Source: Bilabrum cf. latius (Eukaryota; Bigyra: Bicosoecida; Bigyra; Bicosoecida). From it: a stretch of DNA of 64,000 nucleotides. The stretch is from assembly GCA_965178125.1 (NCBI GenBank), contig OZ237737.1:1240001-1304000 (forward strand), read 5' to 3'. A program made the position numbers and the translations under genes. The notes below the pieces were generated by a model, which had not been told where the DNA came from, searched no databases, and saw only the letters and a program-made list of their open reading frames with translations. Positions 1 through 13,422 of this stretch are shown here, piece by piece; the first letter of the stretch is position 1; every line of letters begins with the position of its first letter.

Positions 1-3000
1 CCGTGAACGAGCGCATCTCGATGATCCGATCCCTGAACATGGGGCCCCCGTCGGGAGCCCGCAGCGAGGCCGAGCCACCTCCCGAGCCGCCGCCGGTGCC
101 TGTTCCGCTACCGGTCCCGTTCACAACAGTCACGTTGCCGTCTCCTCCGGAGCCGCCATCGCCGCTCTCTTGAAGCACCACGAGCGGTCCTCCAGGAAAC
201 CCGCCGGATCCGTCTGCGGCGCCAAGGTTGGAGCCGAAGATCTTGATCCTTGCGTTTCCTTCGGTTGGTAGACCCGTGGCAGCGACCTTCGGGGCCACGT
301 CAGTGATGCTAGCGGAATCGTACGATGCCCGGAGGAACCGCGCACCCGGTCCGGATAAGCTCGGCAGCTGCCCGGCAACGTCCACGTCCACTCGAAGCAT
401 GGCCCCGTGCCCTGCCGGCAGCCTCACCTCGATAAACTGATGGCTGCGAGCCAGCACTCCGGGCTGCGTGACCAGAGAAGGCGGCGCAAGCGGAGCACCG
501 TTGCCATCGCAGCTTCGGATCTGGTCGTGGGCCCCAAACAGGATCACAGGGCAAAGGCCCAGGTTGTTTCCCACGATTCGCAGAACACCACCTATGGTGG
601 GCAAACCAGCGCCCTCCACAGAGGCAACCTCGGTGGCGACCGGCCGCCCCGCGTCTTGGGCAATGCCGCCGGTGCCCTAACCGGAGGACGGGCCGCCCAG
701 CAATTCTGCTCGGAGGATCGAGGGCGGGCTGTACTGGATCGAGCCGCCCACTCTAGATCGCTTCCAGTCAGTTCCAGTCCACGTCTGCACGGTCACAGGC
801 ACCGCAGAGCCCTCCCCCTCTGGCAGACGGCACCGCAGGGATACGGTGCCGGTGGTGGTGGCAAGAGCCGCGGTGGCAGGGTCATCCACGCCGCCGTCCG
901 ACTCTCCGTTGAACAAGGATGCCCCGTTGGCGCTGTACAGGCGGCAGACCCTCTCACGACCGGCCCTCCCCACCAGCACCGCCACTCGCTCGCCCACGTT
1001 AAGGTTCTCCACCTCCATGGTGATGTCCTCGCCGCCAATGGTGGGGACTTCAGCCGGAGCGTTCAGCTCGGAAATGTCCGGAGCCACGGACTGGAAGATG
1101 AGTCGCTCGCTAAGCTGCACCAGGGCCGCTGGGTTTGGGCCTCCCGTAGCTCCGGGATCGACGTACTGAAGAGAGTTGATCTGCACCTACACCCCGCCCT
1201 CTGGTGCAGTGGTCAGCAGCACGATTTCGTCGTCCGTCCACGAAATCACCTGCAGGGTGGCCTGCTCCGGAAGAGAGATCGACTCGAACTGGCGGAAAGT
1301 GAGGAAGATGCTCGGAGCAATCGGTGGTTCGAACGTCCCGAAATTTTGCCCATAGAGGGTCAACACACGAAGCCCGCAGTAATTGTTCGCTCCAGAAGGC
1401 TCTGGGCAGCCGAGGGAGGATGTGTTCGCGATGAAGCTTAGCTCCCCAGGGCGCGAGGGCGAGTTTAGTGCCAGGTAGTCCAGCCTCGGGTCGTGGTAGT
1501 CGAACAAGGACCCCGCACCATCCGTGATGGGGTCGCTGAACACAGCCACGTCAGCTGCTCGGTCCAGGGCCACGCCTCGGGGGTAGGCTGCGATCCTCAC
1601 CGCGCGGTCCAGACCATGACTCGCCGGGAGATCAAACACGACCTGGTGCCTGCCATCCTCTAGGATCCGCGTGGATCGTGGCTGGATGAGGGCACCCTGG
1701 GACGAGTAGTCGGCCGGGTTGCCGAAGGCCACAGCCACATCGGAGGCCGCATGGAGCAGGCCGAAATCTCGTCCCACTACCGTGACTGTGGATGGGTCCG
1801 TCACAGTGTCTGGGAACCAAGACGCGGGCGAGAGGGACTCCACGCTGGGCCGCGCGTACGACACGGACCCAACGCCTACATCCGAGGGGAGACTGCTCTG
1901 CTCTGCCACCGTCACAACAAACACGAGGTCCCTGCCGACTCCAGGCACCATAGTCGCTCGGATTTCCGTGTGGGAGACTAGCTCAATGTCAGTGGCCTCG
2001 TACACGTACCCAGGGAAGCCGCTCGAGGGCCCCGACTAGTCCGACTGGCCGCCGAACTCGCGCACCAGGGCCTCTCGGGTGCCGTACACGACGCGCTGGA
2101 GCACGAACGGGAGAGATCCTGGTCCGAAGTTTGTCCCAGTGATCCTGAGTCGGGTGCCTCCGTCCGTGGGCGCAGAGTTCACAGCAGCGCCGTCCGACAC
2201 GCGCCCCACGCTGGAAATCGAAGGCTGCTGGTAGCTCGTCACAGGGAAGGAGCTGTTCTGCCCATCCACGCTCAGGATCCACTCCAGGGCATCACCCGCA
2301 CCTGGCGCTGTCTCACACACCACCCGCACGTGCTCATCAGCGCCGCTGGCCATGCTGCAGCCCTGGGCTTCGAACAGAATCGTCCTGCGGCCGCCCCCGC
2401 CTTGCCCGTCCCCGCTGATTTCTGCCTCGTAGAAGAACCGAGACACCGAGGCAAACCGCGATGCAGGTCCAAGATTTCGGCCACGCACGACCACCTGCTG
2501 GCTGCCCACGGTCTCGGCGTCCTCTGCCCCAGGACCATCGAAACCAGCCACCGACGGCGGCTGGTACGAAATCACCGCCTCCCCCAGCACGCTGGAGGCC
2601 TGCCCGCCGACGCTCACTGCCAGGGCATGGTCCCTGCCGGTGCCCTCCGAGGTCTGGCACCTGAGCTCTTCGTGGGACCTGACCTCGCAGTCCCTGGCTG
2701 CAAACCAGTCCATCGACTGCAGCGCGTCGCTGAGAGCATCCCCGTCGCCGCGCTCCCTCCCACCCATGTCTTGCAGCGCGCCGCCGTCGGAGTAGTCCGC
2801 GCCGGCTCGCAGGCCTCCGCCTCCGTACCGCACCCAGTCCACCGACTGCCCAGTGAGGTCAGTAGGGCCAAAGTCCTGACCGAGCACGCGGAACACCTGC
2901 CCACCGGGAGTCACGGCCTCCTGGATGCTCTGGCCCTCCACCGCGGTAACACTCGGTGGCCTGTACCCGACCTGGGCGGCCTCGACCGTGATGCCGGTGA

Positions 3001-6000
3001 TGGCCTCCACCTGCGCCACTGCGCTGGCCAGCGCAGTCTCCAGGTCCTGGGGCTGCAGAGGGGAAGGCGGGGTGACGGACCCGTCATCCGGTATGACGGC
3101 ACCCTGCACCAGCAGGTCGTTGCCCATCTCTTCCACAGACCACCGGCCGTTCACACCGACCGCGACTGTCAGGTTGGTGCCCACGCCCTCTGGCACCGCG
3201 CACGACAGCTGCATGTGCGGCTGGTTGCCTGATGGAGACGGCTTGGAACAAGGGGCCTGGTAGAGCTTGCCGTCAGGCGTCGGGCCGTAGCGGACGTGCA
3301 CCTGCACGTCCTCCCCGAGCCACTGCATGGGTCCGAAGTTGTGCCCGCTTACAATTAGTCGGCTGCTCGCCACCCCCGCGCTACCGCGCGTCGGCAGCCC
3401 GAACCGCGACGAGGCTAGATTGGCCGACGGGGCGATGCTGGAGATGGCAGCCCGCCCATACCCCACCTCAGTCTGTGCCGTGCCGTAGACCACCTGGCCG
3501 TCCACCTCCACCATCCACCCGAGCCTGGTGCCCAGACCAGCGGCCGTGCGCACCGCAATCTCCGAGTTGATTACGCTGATGACGTCGGCTCGCAGCGTGC
3601 GGAACAAATACCTGGGATTCTGCTCCGGATCTAGCGGATCAAAGTTCTCGTCCGGCTGCGTGATACTGTCTGGGTCTACCCAGCCCGGGTTCTCCGGGCC
3701 GTACATGACCGACACAGCGGACACATTGTTCGAAAATCCCGTGCCCTGCAGGTACACAACCTGGCCGCCCGTCGTAAGCAGTCGCTGCACATCGAGACCC
3801 GTTACTCCCAGGCTGTCGTTACCGCGAGTGCCAGACACAAGCTCCAAAGCGGGTGGCTGGTAGCTGAGCTGCAGCAGCTGGGGAGCACGGAGCTCCCTGC
3901 CCTGAGCGATGATGGTGACGCGATGGTACTGCCCGTGACCTGGTCTTGAATTGCACTGGATCGTTTCGATGGCCTCTCCCAGGTCCTGAACTTCGCTAAC
4001 CACGCGGCAGCCAGTTGCAGTGTACGGTCCGTACGAGACCGCAATGGGGCCATTGATCCGGTCCAGGCCGACGCCTCCGATGATGATGATGCTGCTGCCG
4101 TCAGTCGCCAGGTTCCCCTCCGGCCCGTCGGATTCGATCAGATCAACGCTAGCCCCACCAATACCGGTGGTGTTGACCGTGACAAGAATAGTAACGTTCC
4201 GCGGCGCAGATTCCAGGCCATCCCCATCCGTGGCTCTGAGCTGCACGTTGTAAGCGGCCCTCGCTAAGTAGGTCGTATCGGTGGCAGCGTCTCTCACCAG
4301 CACCTCGTCGTTGGAAGTAATGGACAGGGCTTGCGTGATCGACAGCTGGTATGAAGTCCCGTTGAGGCTGAAGATGGAGGGCCCACGAAGAGATGTGGTT
4401 CCGTCGCTGAGCAACCCGCCGAACGTTGACGCCGCAGCGCTGCCACGATCGAACGAGAGACGCACACTGCCCACCGTCTGGGAGCCACTCCCGTCCTGCG
4501 TGACATTCGTGGCAGCGCCCGAGTCACCACCGGAGCTCTGTGCGTCCTCATCATAGACCTGCACGGCGGTGGAGAGCAGCAGCGGGAACGGGCCTGCCAT
4601 CGCCACGTCCTCGTCAATCGTGATGAACTGGGACGGCAAGATCCTAGGCGGGTCCGGCCCGTCGAGCAGCTTCAGGGTGACAAGCCCGTCGCTGAACAAA
4701 GAGTGGTCCTGGGCGTCGTAGGCCCTGACGATCAGCTGCACCTCCTCCCTGGCCTCGTAGTCCATCACGCCAAGGGCATCCTCGCGAAGCACCTGCAGCC
4801 GGGCCGCCGAGTCATTCACGCTCTGCATGCCGAACAGGGGACCCAGGCTTGCGTCGTTGTCGAAGGACCCGACCATGCTCACGTTGAATAGCAGAGGGCT
4901 GTTCTCGTCGTCGGTGGCCACGACCGCTTGGTTCGACAGTGTACCGGCTGGGGAGTTCTCCTCCAGCACGAGCGTCTGTCTCCCCGGGAAGCGAGGCGGG
5001 TCGTTGATGTTGTTCAGCCGAATCGTAATGAAGCCCACCGCGACGGCGTTGTCATCGTTGTCCGCCTTTGCGTGTACCCTGACCCTGTACGAAGCCGTGC
5101 GCTCGTAATCCAGCACGTCGTTCCTCACTGTGATCTAACCCGTACAAGGATCGATCCTGAACGCATTGTCGTTGCCTGGCTCGAACAGCTCGTAGGTGAC
5201 CGGCAGAGGAGACTCGGCCGTGAGGGGCTCGCCAACGAGGGTGCCCACGGGGCTGTGCTCGTCCACAAACCTCGTGCCGTTCCCGAACGAGGGCGGTTCC
5301 GTCCTGCAGAAGAAGTCCTCTCCCGTCCAATCGCCATTGATGTTGCACGTGCGGGTGGGAGACCCCACGCCGAAGAAACCGGCGGCGCAGCCCATCCTCA
5401 CCCTCTGTCCTCTGTCAGCGTCTGTAACAATCCCACCCTCAGGACAGTTCCTGCTCACGGAGAAGGACCGAACTCTAACGTCACCCTGGCTGGCAGCCAC
5501 GCCGGCGCTGCCTGTCGACGGGAGGGGGTTGGAGGCGGGGCCCTCGTCAGCAGTGAGAAGAAGATCTCCGTCGACGTACGCCTCGATGCGGATCGATCCA
5601 GGTCCGCCGGACTCGACCATTCCGTAGTTGAGCACAACACGCACCGTGTGCCATCCGGCTGGATTGTCTAGCACCCTGGAGGTGGACTGCAGCACCCTCG
5701 TGGTCGGGTAGCGGTCCCGCCCCGTCGGCTTGGTGACGCGAGCGATGCTGTGCACGGCTAGATCCGCACGAGCCGCGGACGAGATGGTCATCTTGTAGTA
5801 GTTCTCGTTCGAGCCTGCCGGCATGACCTCACCACCAGCATCTTGCAAGTGGAACACCACCCCGCCGTGGCCACTCACCACCCTCATCTCGGTCTCCACG
5901 GTCAAGCTGCTGGTACCGACCAGCCGCCCAATGTACTTGGGGTCCACTGGAGATAGGATGATGTCCTCGGCAAGTTCCTTAAGCCCGTGGTGCGAGACCC

Positions 6001-9000
6001 GCCTGGCACCATTCAGGGCCAGGAATTCGCGATGTCCCTCCGTCTCGTTGGCATCCGTTGTGAGCGTGGCGACCTGGGCCATGAAGTCGTTCGTCATGTG
6101 CGGGAGCACGCGGTAACCCTCCAGGGCAGCGGCACCCCGAGCAGCGATGGCAGCAGGGCTCGTGGCCCCATGTCTGAAGTGCTGGACGAAGTCATCGTGC
6201 CACAGGTCCTCGGTGCACGTAGCTGCGTTGGCCTCACCGCGAGAGATGGGGGGGCACGTGGGGCCGCAGTACGGCAAACTACCCTACCAGCCACCAAACT
6301 CGCACCGGAGGCTGCCCTGGCTGCCCGCCACCACGCTGTGAGACGAGTCTACGCAGCGCATGGGGCACTGGGCTCCACCCTCACGATTCGTCTAGGTCGT
6401 GCACTGCGTGCCTGCCGCGTGAGTGGACGAGTTCTGCCCGAGCATCAAAGCATTCACGTCGCAACGGAACGGTCGGCCGTACTTCTGGTCAAAGTAGCTC
6501 CTGATGTTGTTGTAGTCGGTTCCCCAGACGGCACCACCGCCCGAGATAAACTTGAAATACTCCAAGACCTCGCCCTGTGCCGATGCCGTTCCCGCCTCGT
6601 TCGCAAGGAACCTGAGCGGGTCATTGTTGTTGGCTTGGACGTTGATGTACCTTCCTTGCGCGTTGAAGGGACCGCTGATCAAGTGATTGGACTTGAACCC
6701 GTTGCGGGGCTGGCCAGGGATCACAGGAGTGGCCCCGAACCCGTCGGCTCTTGAGGCGGACCGCTAGTTCAGACGCATCCAGATGCCGCTGCGGTCACAG
6801 CAAGGAATAGAGATATATACAAAAGAAGCTAATAGGCAACAATGGAAAGTTGGCAATACTTATAGCAGTATTAATCTCGTAATAGTATCATTTCACGACA
6901 GTCGGCTGCACGGCGGTGGAGCACGAGCATTTAGCCTTTGTGCCGCAAACGACTCACCGGCAGTGGTAGCAGAAGCTGCGCGAGAAAACAGTAAGGGGCA
7001 AACCAAAAGCCAAGGTATCATAGTAGGCATTAAACAAGGGTGCAAAACAACAAGCTCATGATGAACTGATCGGCAGAAGAAACCAAGCTAATACGCGGTG
7101 TGCTGACGGCGGCGTACCCGTATCCAATGGGCAAGTAGCAAGACGGCAAAACGGCACCGTGCTCGCCCAACTATTCGACCGAATGCAGCAATGCTCAGCG
7201 ACACGATCAACTCACGCGTATGTCACCCTGTATTCGATGAGCGCGACCATGTAGTCGTTAGCAAAGTTGGTCTCCCGAATCGTAGCATCGTTCGAGGTCA
7301 GGCCGTTCTGCGGCGCGCGCCGACCGCTAAAACGGAACGCATGGTGCTGTCCGGCCCCGAGAATCATACCATAGGCCTGATCACCAGCACCAGCTCCGTT
7401 GCCTTTGGACATGATCCATGTCCACGCGCTCGGATTTTTGAATCGAGCGACGAGGAAGAAGGTCGCCTAAGGCCAGGTGATCGAGTTGCCGAACTGGGAA
7501 TTGGATATCAGGAATTGAGCCGCGCCAGTGGTCACGATGGCTGAATTCGGGCCCATCATCCCAGTCCGCAGCTTCGGCCTGCGGTCTGCATTCCCCTGGT
7601 ATGCGTGTATGCCCTGATACTCCGACTGGATCCGCCTGAGGCCCGGCGCACCGATGCCCTCCGTGAGCTTGCCACGATACCGAGAGAAGTCCCACCAGAG
7701 TCGTAGACCACGAGCATTGATTTGAGCCTGGTTGAGAGGGAAATTCACGATGGGACGGGGTGCCACGCCAGCGGTGGCAATGGCAGACAGCGGCCCGGCC
7801 ACGCCTACCTCGCCTACAGCAGCCACTCTGTACGTGTGCGGCACTCGCTGGGGCGCGTGCACGTTGAAGGTGACCAGCTGGCCGGGACTGGCCCCACGCG
7901 GGATGGGGAGCAAGTGCGATAGGGTGTTAGACCGTCCAGCGCTGCCGCACGCGCCAGCAACGCTAACGCGAAAGTGGTCGAACCGAGTGTAGAGCGTGTT
8001 GGTGGCAGCCATGGTGCCTCCGTTCCAATTGCGTACGAACAGAGCGGGCCGATACCGGCGAATTCGTCCGCCGTTCCAGCCACCATCGGCATTCCAAGTC
8101 CCAAACTGGCTCCAGTCGTCGTTCAGAGCCTCCTTGGACTGGAAGGAGAAACGCTGGGCGGCTGCAGAGTAGTGAATTCTGATCCAGCCTCGGCGATTCG
8201 GAGGTGCAGCCGTGTTTGCGATCTGTGAGGAGGGAGAAATATCGGAGGCAACATTACGCCTACAAATGTTGAGAAGGCAGTGAGCATCGGGAGGTCACGC
8301 TAGCCAGCAGTGCGTAGCATTCATCAACGAGGGTTTGGCAGTTGCAGACAAAGCCGTTATCGCATTAAAAAACATTAATATGTACCTCACCGGCCCAGTC
8401 CTCGAGCTCAGCAGCTTGCACTCGCGGAGCACCCTTCCCCGCCAGGTCGCGAGGAAGCAGCCCAGCATAGGCTGGTCGCCCTGGTCAGCGCCAAGGATGA
8501 CGATCCCGTTGTAGCTGTTAGACACGATCCTCGAGGCATCATTTCCTCTGACAGGATCCACGAATACCTCCACGCTCCAGTCGTGCCAGTGCTCGAATGC
8601 CTCCGGTCGCTTGAGCATCGGGGCATTTCCACGGCGCTGGTTGATGATGTCGTTGTGGTTCACATTGAGGCCTGGCCCCGCCTTGATGGTGAGCGAGCCG
8701 TCCGTGCGAGAGAGAGAATAGTAGCACCTGCTGGTGTCTTCCTCGGAGTTGGTCTGACAGGCAGGCGCGTCCCAGCTCCAGTGATGGTCCGGCATCGCCG
8801 CAGTTGTCCCCTCGAATTCGTCCTGGAAGCAAAGTGGCTCGGCCTCGACCTGCATGTGGGATACGGCGGCACCTGAGGAAGGCATCCTCGCCCTCACCTC
8901 GACGTGGTAGTCGTCGTTCGAGATGGGAAGAGCCTGCACGCTGGGCACCATCGAGGGCAGAGACCAGGAGTTGTCCACGGTGAAGGAGGCGGCGCTGCCG

Positions 9001-9840
9001 ACCCCCTCCTAAGGGGAGATGCCCGAACTGGCGCACTAACCGCCGTAGGAAGCGAGACCGGCAGCAGTCGTGGCCAAGAAGGCTCCAGAGCTGTCATACC
9101 CTCCGAACTCGTGGGCGGCCGCGGCGCAGACGCTCGAGCGGTCAGAGTACGAGCTGCATCCTTCCACGAGGTATGACGACAGGCCGCAGGCTGACGGACA
9201 CACGAACGCCAGGCTCGAGCCGACGTCGTGCTCGGTAATGAGGGCTGTCTCGTTCATCCTGACGTCGCAAGAAATCATCTCGCCTGCGACATGCACGGTG
9301 GTAGGTTGCATCGTCGGCACGCAGTAACAGCATCCACGATCGCTGTCGCTGGTCATGCTCAGCATCGGCGAAGCGTGCAGGGCTGAAGCAGCGATCCCAT
9401 GCGGGAGCGACGTTTAGCATGCGACCAAATGATTGCAAAATATTAAACCTGGGAGTCTCACCTCGATCTACAGAGACGATCTGGTACGTCTGGGCCGGTG
9501 ACGTATCCTCTGCGCTATTAACGCCGTGGGCTTCACATCCATCAATGCTGCCCGCGGCATCCACTTTCCGGACAGTGAAGGACCTCCGAAGCCTTAAATA
9601 TGACGATCCAAAGAGCTGTAGGGCAGCTCCGGCGCAGACTGGCCCCTCTGAGTACACAGGTCCGCACCCGACGAGTTCAGCAGCCTCAGCAGCCGCACAC
9701 GCTTGCGGGCATCGCACGACGGCTTCGTGGCCCGCAAGAGTAAGATCTAGGTCTTCGAATGAGGTTGAGCAAGAAACATCTGCGACCTGACCGGCGCAAC
9801 ATATTGCGCCAGCCGCAATAATCAGAAGAACGGCCCGCAT
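1..9840 (-). CDS. Giant secreted/surface protein with LCCL, laminin-G-like, sushi, cadherin and IPT/TIG domains (3' end outside window)
   Basis: Four exons read leftwards: 9840-9462, 9382-8391, 8222-7216 and 6788 to the window edge. Introns of 79, 168 and 427 nt have GTGAG donors, and the phases agree. Start at 9840 gives a signal peptide (MRAVLLIIAAGAICCAG). Then come two Cys-rich LCCL-type domains, a concanavalin/laminin-G-like region (about 8.9-7.2 kb), two sushi-like Cys modules (about 6.35-6.2 and 5.45-5.3 kb), cadherin-like repeats with DYE and NDPP motifs (5.3-4 kb), and at least six IPT/TIG repeats with GG..(I/V).G.(N/D)(F/L)G signatures (3.8-0.1 kb). About 3,055 residues are visible. 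In-frame TAG occurs at 9036, 9009, 7467, 6764, 6392, 6284, 5135, 2036, 1187 and 677; the one at 5135 sits in a cadherin TGQI motif. Probably an adhesion or receptor-type protein; ligand unknown. Domains are recognised by eye. Confidence 0.8.
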
Positions 9841-10118
9841 GGTGTTGCAATGATCGTTAAGCCTACCAGGCAAGCACGGGCTCGAGAGCAGGCAATTAGC
9901 TAGAAATGGGATACTGCTGGTCCTAGACCAGAGACAATGAGAGCAAAGCTTTGATTTTTTGGCTTGCAGCAGTGTGCTGCACAGGCAGAGAAGGAATGAC
10001 GCGCTAGCAGCAAGTTGCACTTGCGGGTCCCGTGGCTTGCGACCAATTTGTTCGGGCCGCTTCAACTGCACTGCACTGATCTGTTCGCATTGCCTGAGCA
10101 GTTCAAAAAGGCGGAATT
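9841..10118. promoter_or_regulatory. Divergent promoter region between the LCCL/cadherin gene and the dioxygenase-like gene
   Basis: 278 bases between two genes that point away from each other. It is AT-richer than the flanking exons. No specific site is recognisable. Confidence 0.35.
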
Positions 10119-12023
10119 ATGTCCGGTTTCAGGATTATGCTAAAGCATGTTCGCTGCAGATAGATTGTTGTGCATAGGAAAACTGAAAAACGAGGCAGAA
10201 TTCCTGGAAATGTGGCTCAGCGATGCAGCACAAGCGCTACGGCGTTCAGACCAGAGTGGCTTCTGGATCACGATCGATCTGTCGGATCGTCGGATGAGTC
10301 CACCGGGCAACGGTGTTTAGATACTGCACAATTGCTGCAACAGCCTGCTGGGCGCGTTGCTACGAAGCAGATGCCGGGTTTCACCCGAATCATGAGCGAA
10401 TCTGGGGATCAAGTCGTTTCCGTCCTGCCATACAGCGTCTTGGATCGACACCAAGGGGATGCATTGCATGGAATGAATATAGATCACGCAAATTAGGACC
10501 TGTCGGACGGCAAACGAAGGCGTGTTCTCTGGCGGGGTGGATCGTTCCAGCCTCTGGCCGATGTTTCGCCCCAGGATGTCCCATCCGATTGGAAGGAAGC
10601 CTCGTCAAGCGCCGTGGAGACTTTTGTTACATCATTAGAGTCCAATAAACCCGAAGGTATGGCCTCTGTGGGTTGGCCCGAGAGGCAAAGCATCGATTTT
10701 CCTGTTGCAAACGGCGCTGTCATCGTGCAGCCGCGCGATCAGTACGAGACAGCAGTAGAGCTGTGCAAGGCTCACATGCAAATCAGAGACATTGGATTCA
10801 CTCTTCTGCGCGGGATCGACGCAACCGCAGAGGCCACCGAGCAGCTATGCCGCAAGCTGTGCTCGGGCAGGCTGCAGCGCACTGTGTACGGAGAAGGCAT
10901 GTGGCGCACCGAGGTGCGGGATAGGGAACAAGACGAGAATCGGAGCGAGAATTCAGGAGATCTTAGTGCTAGGCCTAGTCACGCCGGCCCCGGGGCAGTG
11001 GATCCGGAGACGGCCTTCAACGACACGGCCTACACGTCTGCTGCCTTGCGCTGCCACACCGACGGCAACTACTGGAACGATCCCCCGAGGCTGCAGGCTT
11101 TCCACTGCATCCAGGCCGACAAGGATGGAGGAGGCCTCAGCGTGCTGGTGGACGGCGTCGCGGCAGCGGAGAGGCTTCGGCACGCGGCCCCGGAGGCGTT
11201 CGCGTTCTTCGCGGGTGTGCGGCTCCCCTTTGGCCACGTGGACGCCGACTCGAGGTTCGTGGCGAGGCACTGCCCCATCACGCTCGCGACGCACGAGGTC
11301 GCCCCCGGCCGTGAGGCATGTGCTCCGATCGAGCGGATCCACTACAACAACGACGACCGGTGGCTGCCCCTTGCCGCTCCCGAGCACGTGAGGGCTGCAG
11401 TCAGGGCTCGGGAGGAGGAGTTGCAGCAGAAGAAGAAGAAGAAGAAGAAGGAGGAGAATGAGATAGAATCCAACAAGCAGGGGACTGCGGGTGCGACCGG
11501 TCTGCCGACGGAATCTGGTCAGGGAAGATGGTCAGAGTGGCACGGGCACGGGAGGAGCCGGTCGGATCCTTTGTACTGGCGTTGCGCGCCGTCGTGGGCC
11601 GTGGTGGAGGGCTTCTACAGGCATCTGCCCGCGTGGCTTGCTTGCTACAGGGATCCAGCGATGGAGCAGTGGCTGCGGCTGCTGCCCGGCGACGTGCTGG
11701 TCTTCGACAACTGGCGGGTGTTCCACGGCAGGTCCGGGTTCGATACCCGTAGCGAGAGGGTCTTGTCCGGGTGCTACATCTCGGATGACGAGTGGAGGAG
11801 CGCCGTGAGAGTGGCGGCGAGGAGGGCGGCGGCAGCGGCGGTGGACGTGCTGGATGCGGACGCGCCCACCCCGGTGCGGGCCGAGGTGGTTCCGGAACCG
11901 GGATCGCGCGGCGCCAATGGCGTGGTGATGTCCTGGGACGACGTGGACGAAGGGAAGAACTACGCGGAAGCCATGTGTGGCCCTTGGCAGACCCAGCGAA
12001 ACGAGCCGATGCTGTGCGATTGA
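10119..12023 (+). CDS. Trimethyllysine dioxygenase / gamma-butyrobetaine hydroxylase-like Fe(II)/2-oxoglutarate oxygenase
   Basis: 634 residues ending in TGA, with in-frame TAG at 10161 and 10494. An upstream TGA at 10095 bounds the frame; ATG at 10119 or 10137 gives an Arg-rich N-terminus that could be a mitochondrial presequence. A segment around residue 45 (WLLDHDRS...STGQRCLDT) resembles the N-terminal domain of the TMLH/GBBH family, but its zinc-binding Cys residues are missing. The catalytic domain has the HxD pair at about H313/D315 (RCHTDGNYW), a family-like FHCIQAD segment, and the distal His at about H536 (NWRVFHGRSGF). In this family the enzymes hydroxylate trimethyllysine or gamma-butyrobetaine in carnitine synthesis; which substrate applies here is not decided. 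A low-complexity Lys-rich insertion (about residues 435-450, an AAG microsatellite) splits the core. It is longer than the usual 420-450 residues. Confidence 0.8.
11427..11450 (+). repeat. AAG microsatellite coding for Lys run
   Basis: Near-perfect (AAG)n inside the dioxygenase-like gene, producing a run of seven lysines in a surface insertion. Its position between conserved blocks suggests a loop that tolerates expansion. Confidence 0.8.
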
Positions 12024-12209
12024 AGCGAGCAGCCGAACGTGGCATGTTGCACGGAAGACTGATCGCTAGCTTCCAGCGAGTGTGCCAGCACTTGCAGAGG
12101 TGGCTCGTCACACCGAGTTGGTAAACCTTTGGGGCGCTCGGCAAGCCAATCTGCCACTTAATTTCCAGTGTCGCACACCATTTTATCACATCTACGTGCA
12201 TTTCTGCTC

Positions 12210-13422
12210 ATGGCTGCGCTTGGAAGCAGCGTGAGCGGCTCTAAATCTCCACCAGCAGCCCCACTCTTGTTGATGGGGCGCAGATTTACAGATGATCTCA
12301 AGGATGGATCGTTTCGCGTGGCTGGAAAAGGAGTCCATATTGGAGAGAATCATGATGCATCGTAGGGCACCGGTTTGAACGTCTGGGACGGAGTGAGTAT
12401 CCTCTCCACGTGGTTACTTGCTCTAGTTGTATCGAGCGCACTTTGAAGCCTGGTGACCGCTGCAGCAACTCTAGTCGCAGAGCATCCTACTTGCCAAAGC
12501 TATGGAGCATATATTGGCGGGGGGCGCAGATGTATCGCCGACTATTCCACTGTCCACCTGGAGGTAGAACAAGCCCCTCAGAGTTCTGGAGCTGGGCTGC
12601 GGCACGGGGCTCGGGGGAATCTCTGCGGCTCTAGCACGCCCAAAATCGTATGTAGTTCTTTCTGATCTTCCCTATACCCTTGGTCTTGCCGAGGATAACG
12701 CGAAAAAATCGATTCCTGCGGGGTGGTCGAGAGTTGCGATCGCACCCTTGGATTGGACCTCGCCGATGGCTGGCTTGGCAGCCGACCCCGAGCTGGCAAG
12801 GGCGGCTCTGTCTGGTGGTTTCGATTTGGTTCTGGGAGCCGATGTGGTGTGGCTCAAGGAACTCGTCCTCCCACTCGTCCGCGCCATGAGAGCCGTCGCT
12901 CGGGTGCCTCACTGGAGCGAGGCGGAAAGAGAGCGCTTCAAGGGACGAGCTGCCGAAGCAGGAAGCATCGCAGCTGGCAAAGAGCTGCCGAAGGTGTCAA
13001 CGCCGATTCTTCCGCCGCTGGTACGGCCAGGTACAGAGATGCCGTCGGGCCTGGCGGCACGTCCTAGTGGCATCGCTGGTTCGGCCAGTCCACGCACCGC
13101 CTTCCTGGTGGCACACCAGACGAGGTCTATCGGAGCCGACAAAGAGCTGTTTTCCCTTCTGCGGGAGGCCGGCTTCAGCATAGTGCCGCTGCCGCTGGAA
13201 TTGCTTCACCCCGAATACACGGACAGAGATATTCAGCTCCTGCAGATTGTGCTGGAGGAGGTGATAGATGCGTCTTCATCTTCAGCATCCGGTGACGCAG
13301 CCCCGACCAAATGGGAGGACGAGCCGGCCGGACAGGGGGGTGCGGGAGACAAAGTAAAGGCTGCGAAAATAACGGACGGATCCGCTGGGAATGGTGGTGT
13401 AGCGGTTGATCGTGAGCTGTAA
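12210..13422 (+). CDS. METTL21-like (class I SAM) protein-lysine methyltransferase
   Basis: Two exons, 12210-12392 and 12466-13422, joined across a 73-nt intron with donor GTGAGT and acceptor CTGCAG; 379 residues. The join restores the family motif LNVWDG followed by a helix ending LLAKAMEHIL. Motif I is VLELGCGTGLGGISAAL, then LSDLP, then LDW, then GADVVW where METTL21 relatives have a DxxY-type motif. This architecture fits the seven-beta-strand METTL21/FAM86 group, which methylates lysines of chaperones or translation factors; the substrate cannot be read here. In-frame TAG lies at 12363, 12472 and 12565. The C-terminal ~60 residues are low complexity. The gene ends in TAA at 13420; reading through it would run into the convergent neighbour, so this is good evidence that TAA is a true stop. 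The start may instead be the ATG at 12270. Confidence 0.72.

Noticed and set aside
407-1441. 344-residue plus-strand ORF opposite the giant surface-protein gene
   Set aside because: It is a shadow of a GC-rich coding strand; its translation is Arg/His/Gly-biased and shows no domain, while the minus strand has IPT repeats.
11401-12201. 266-residue minus-strand ORF opposite the dioxygenase
   Set aside because: Pro/Arg-rich antisense of a conserved enzyme; no independent support.
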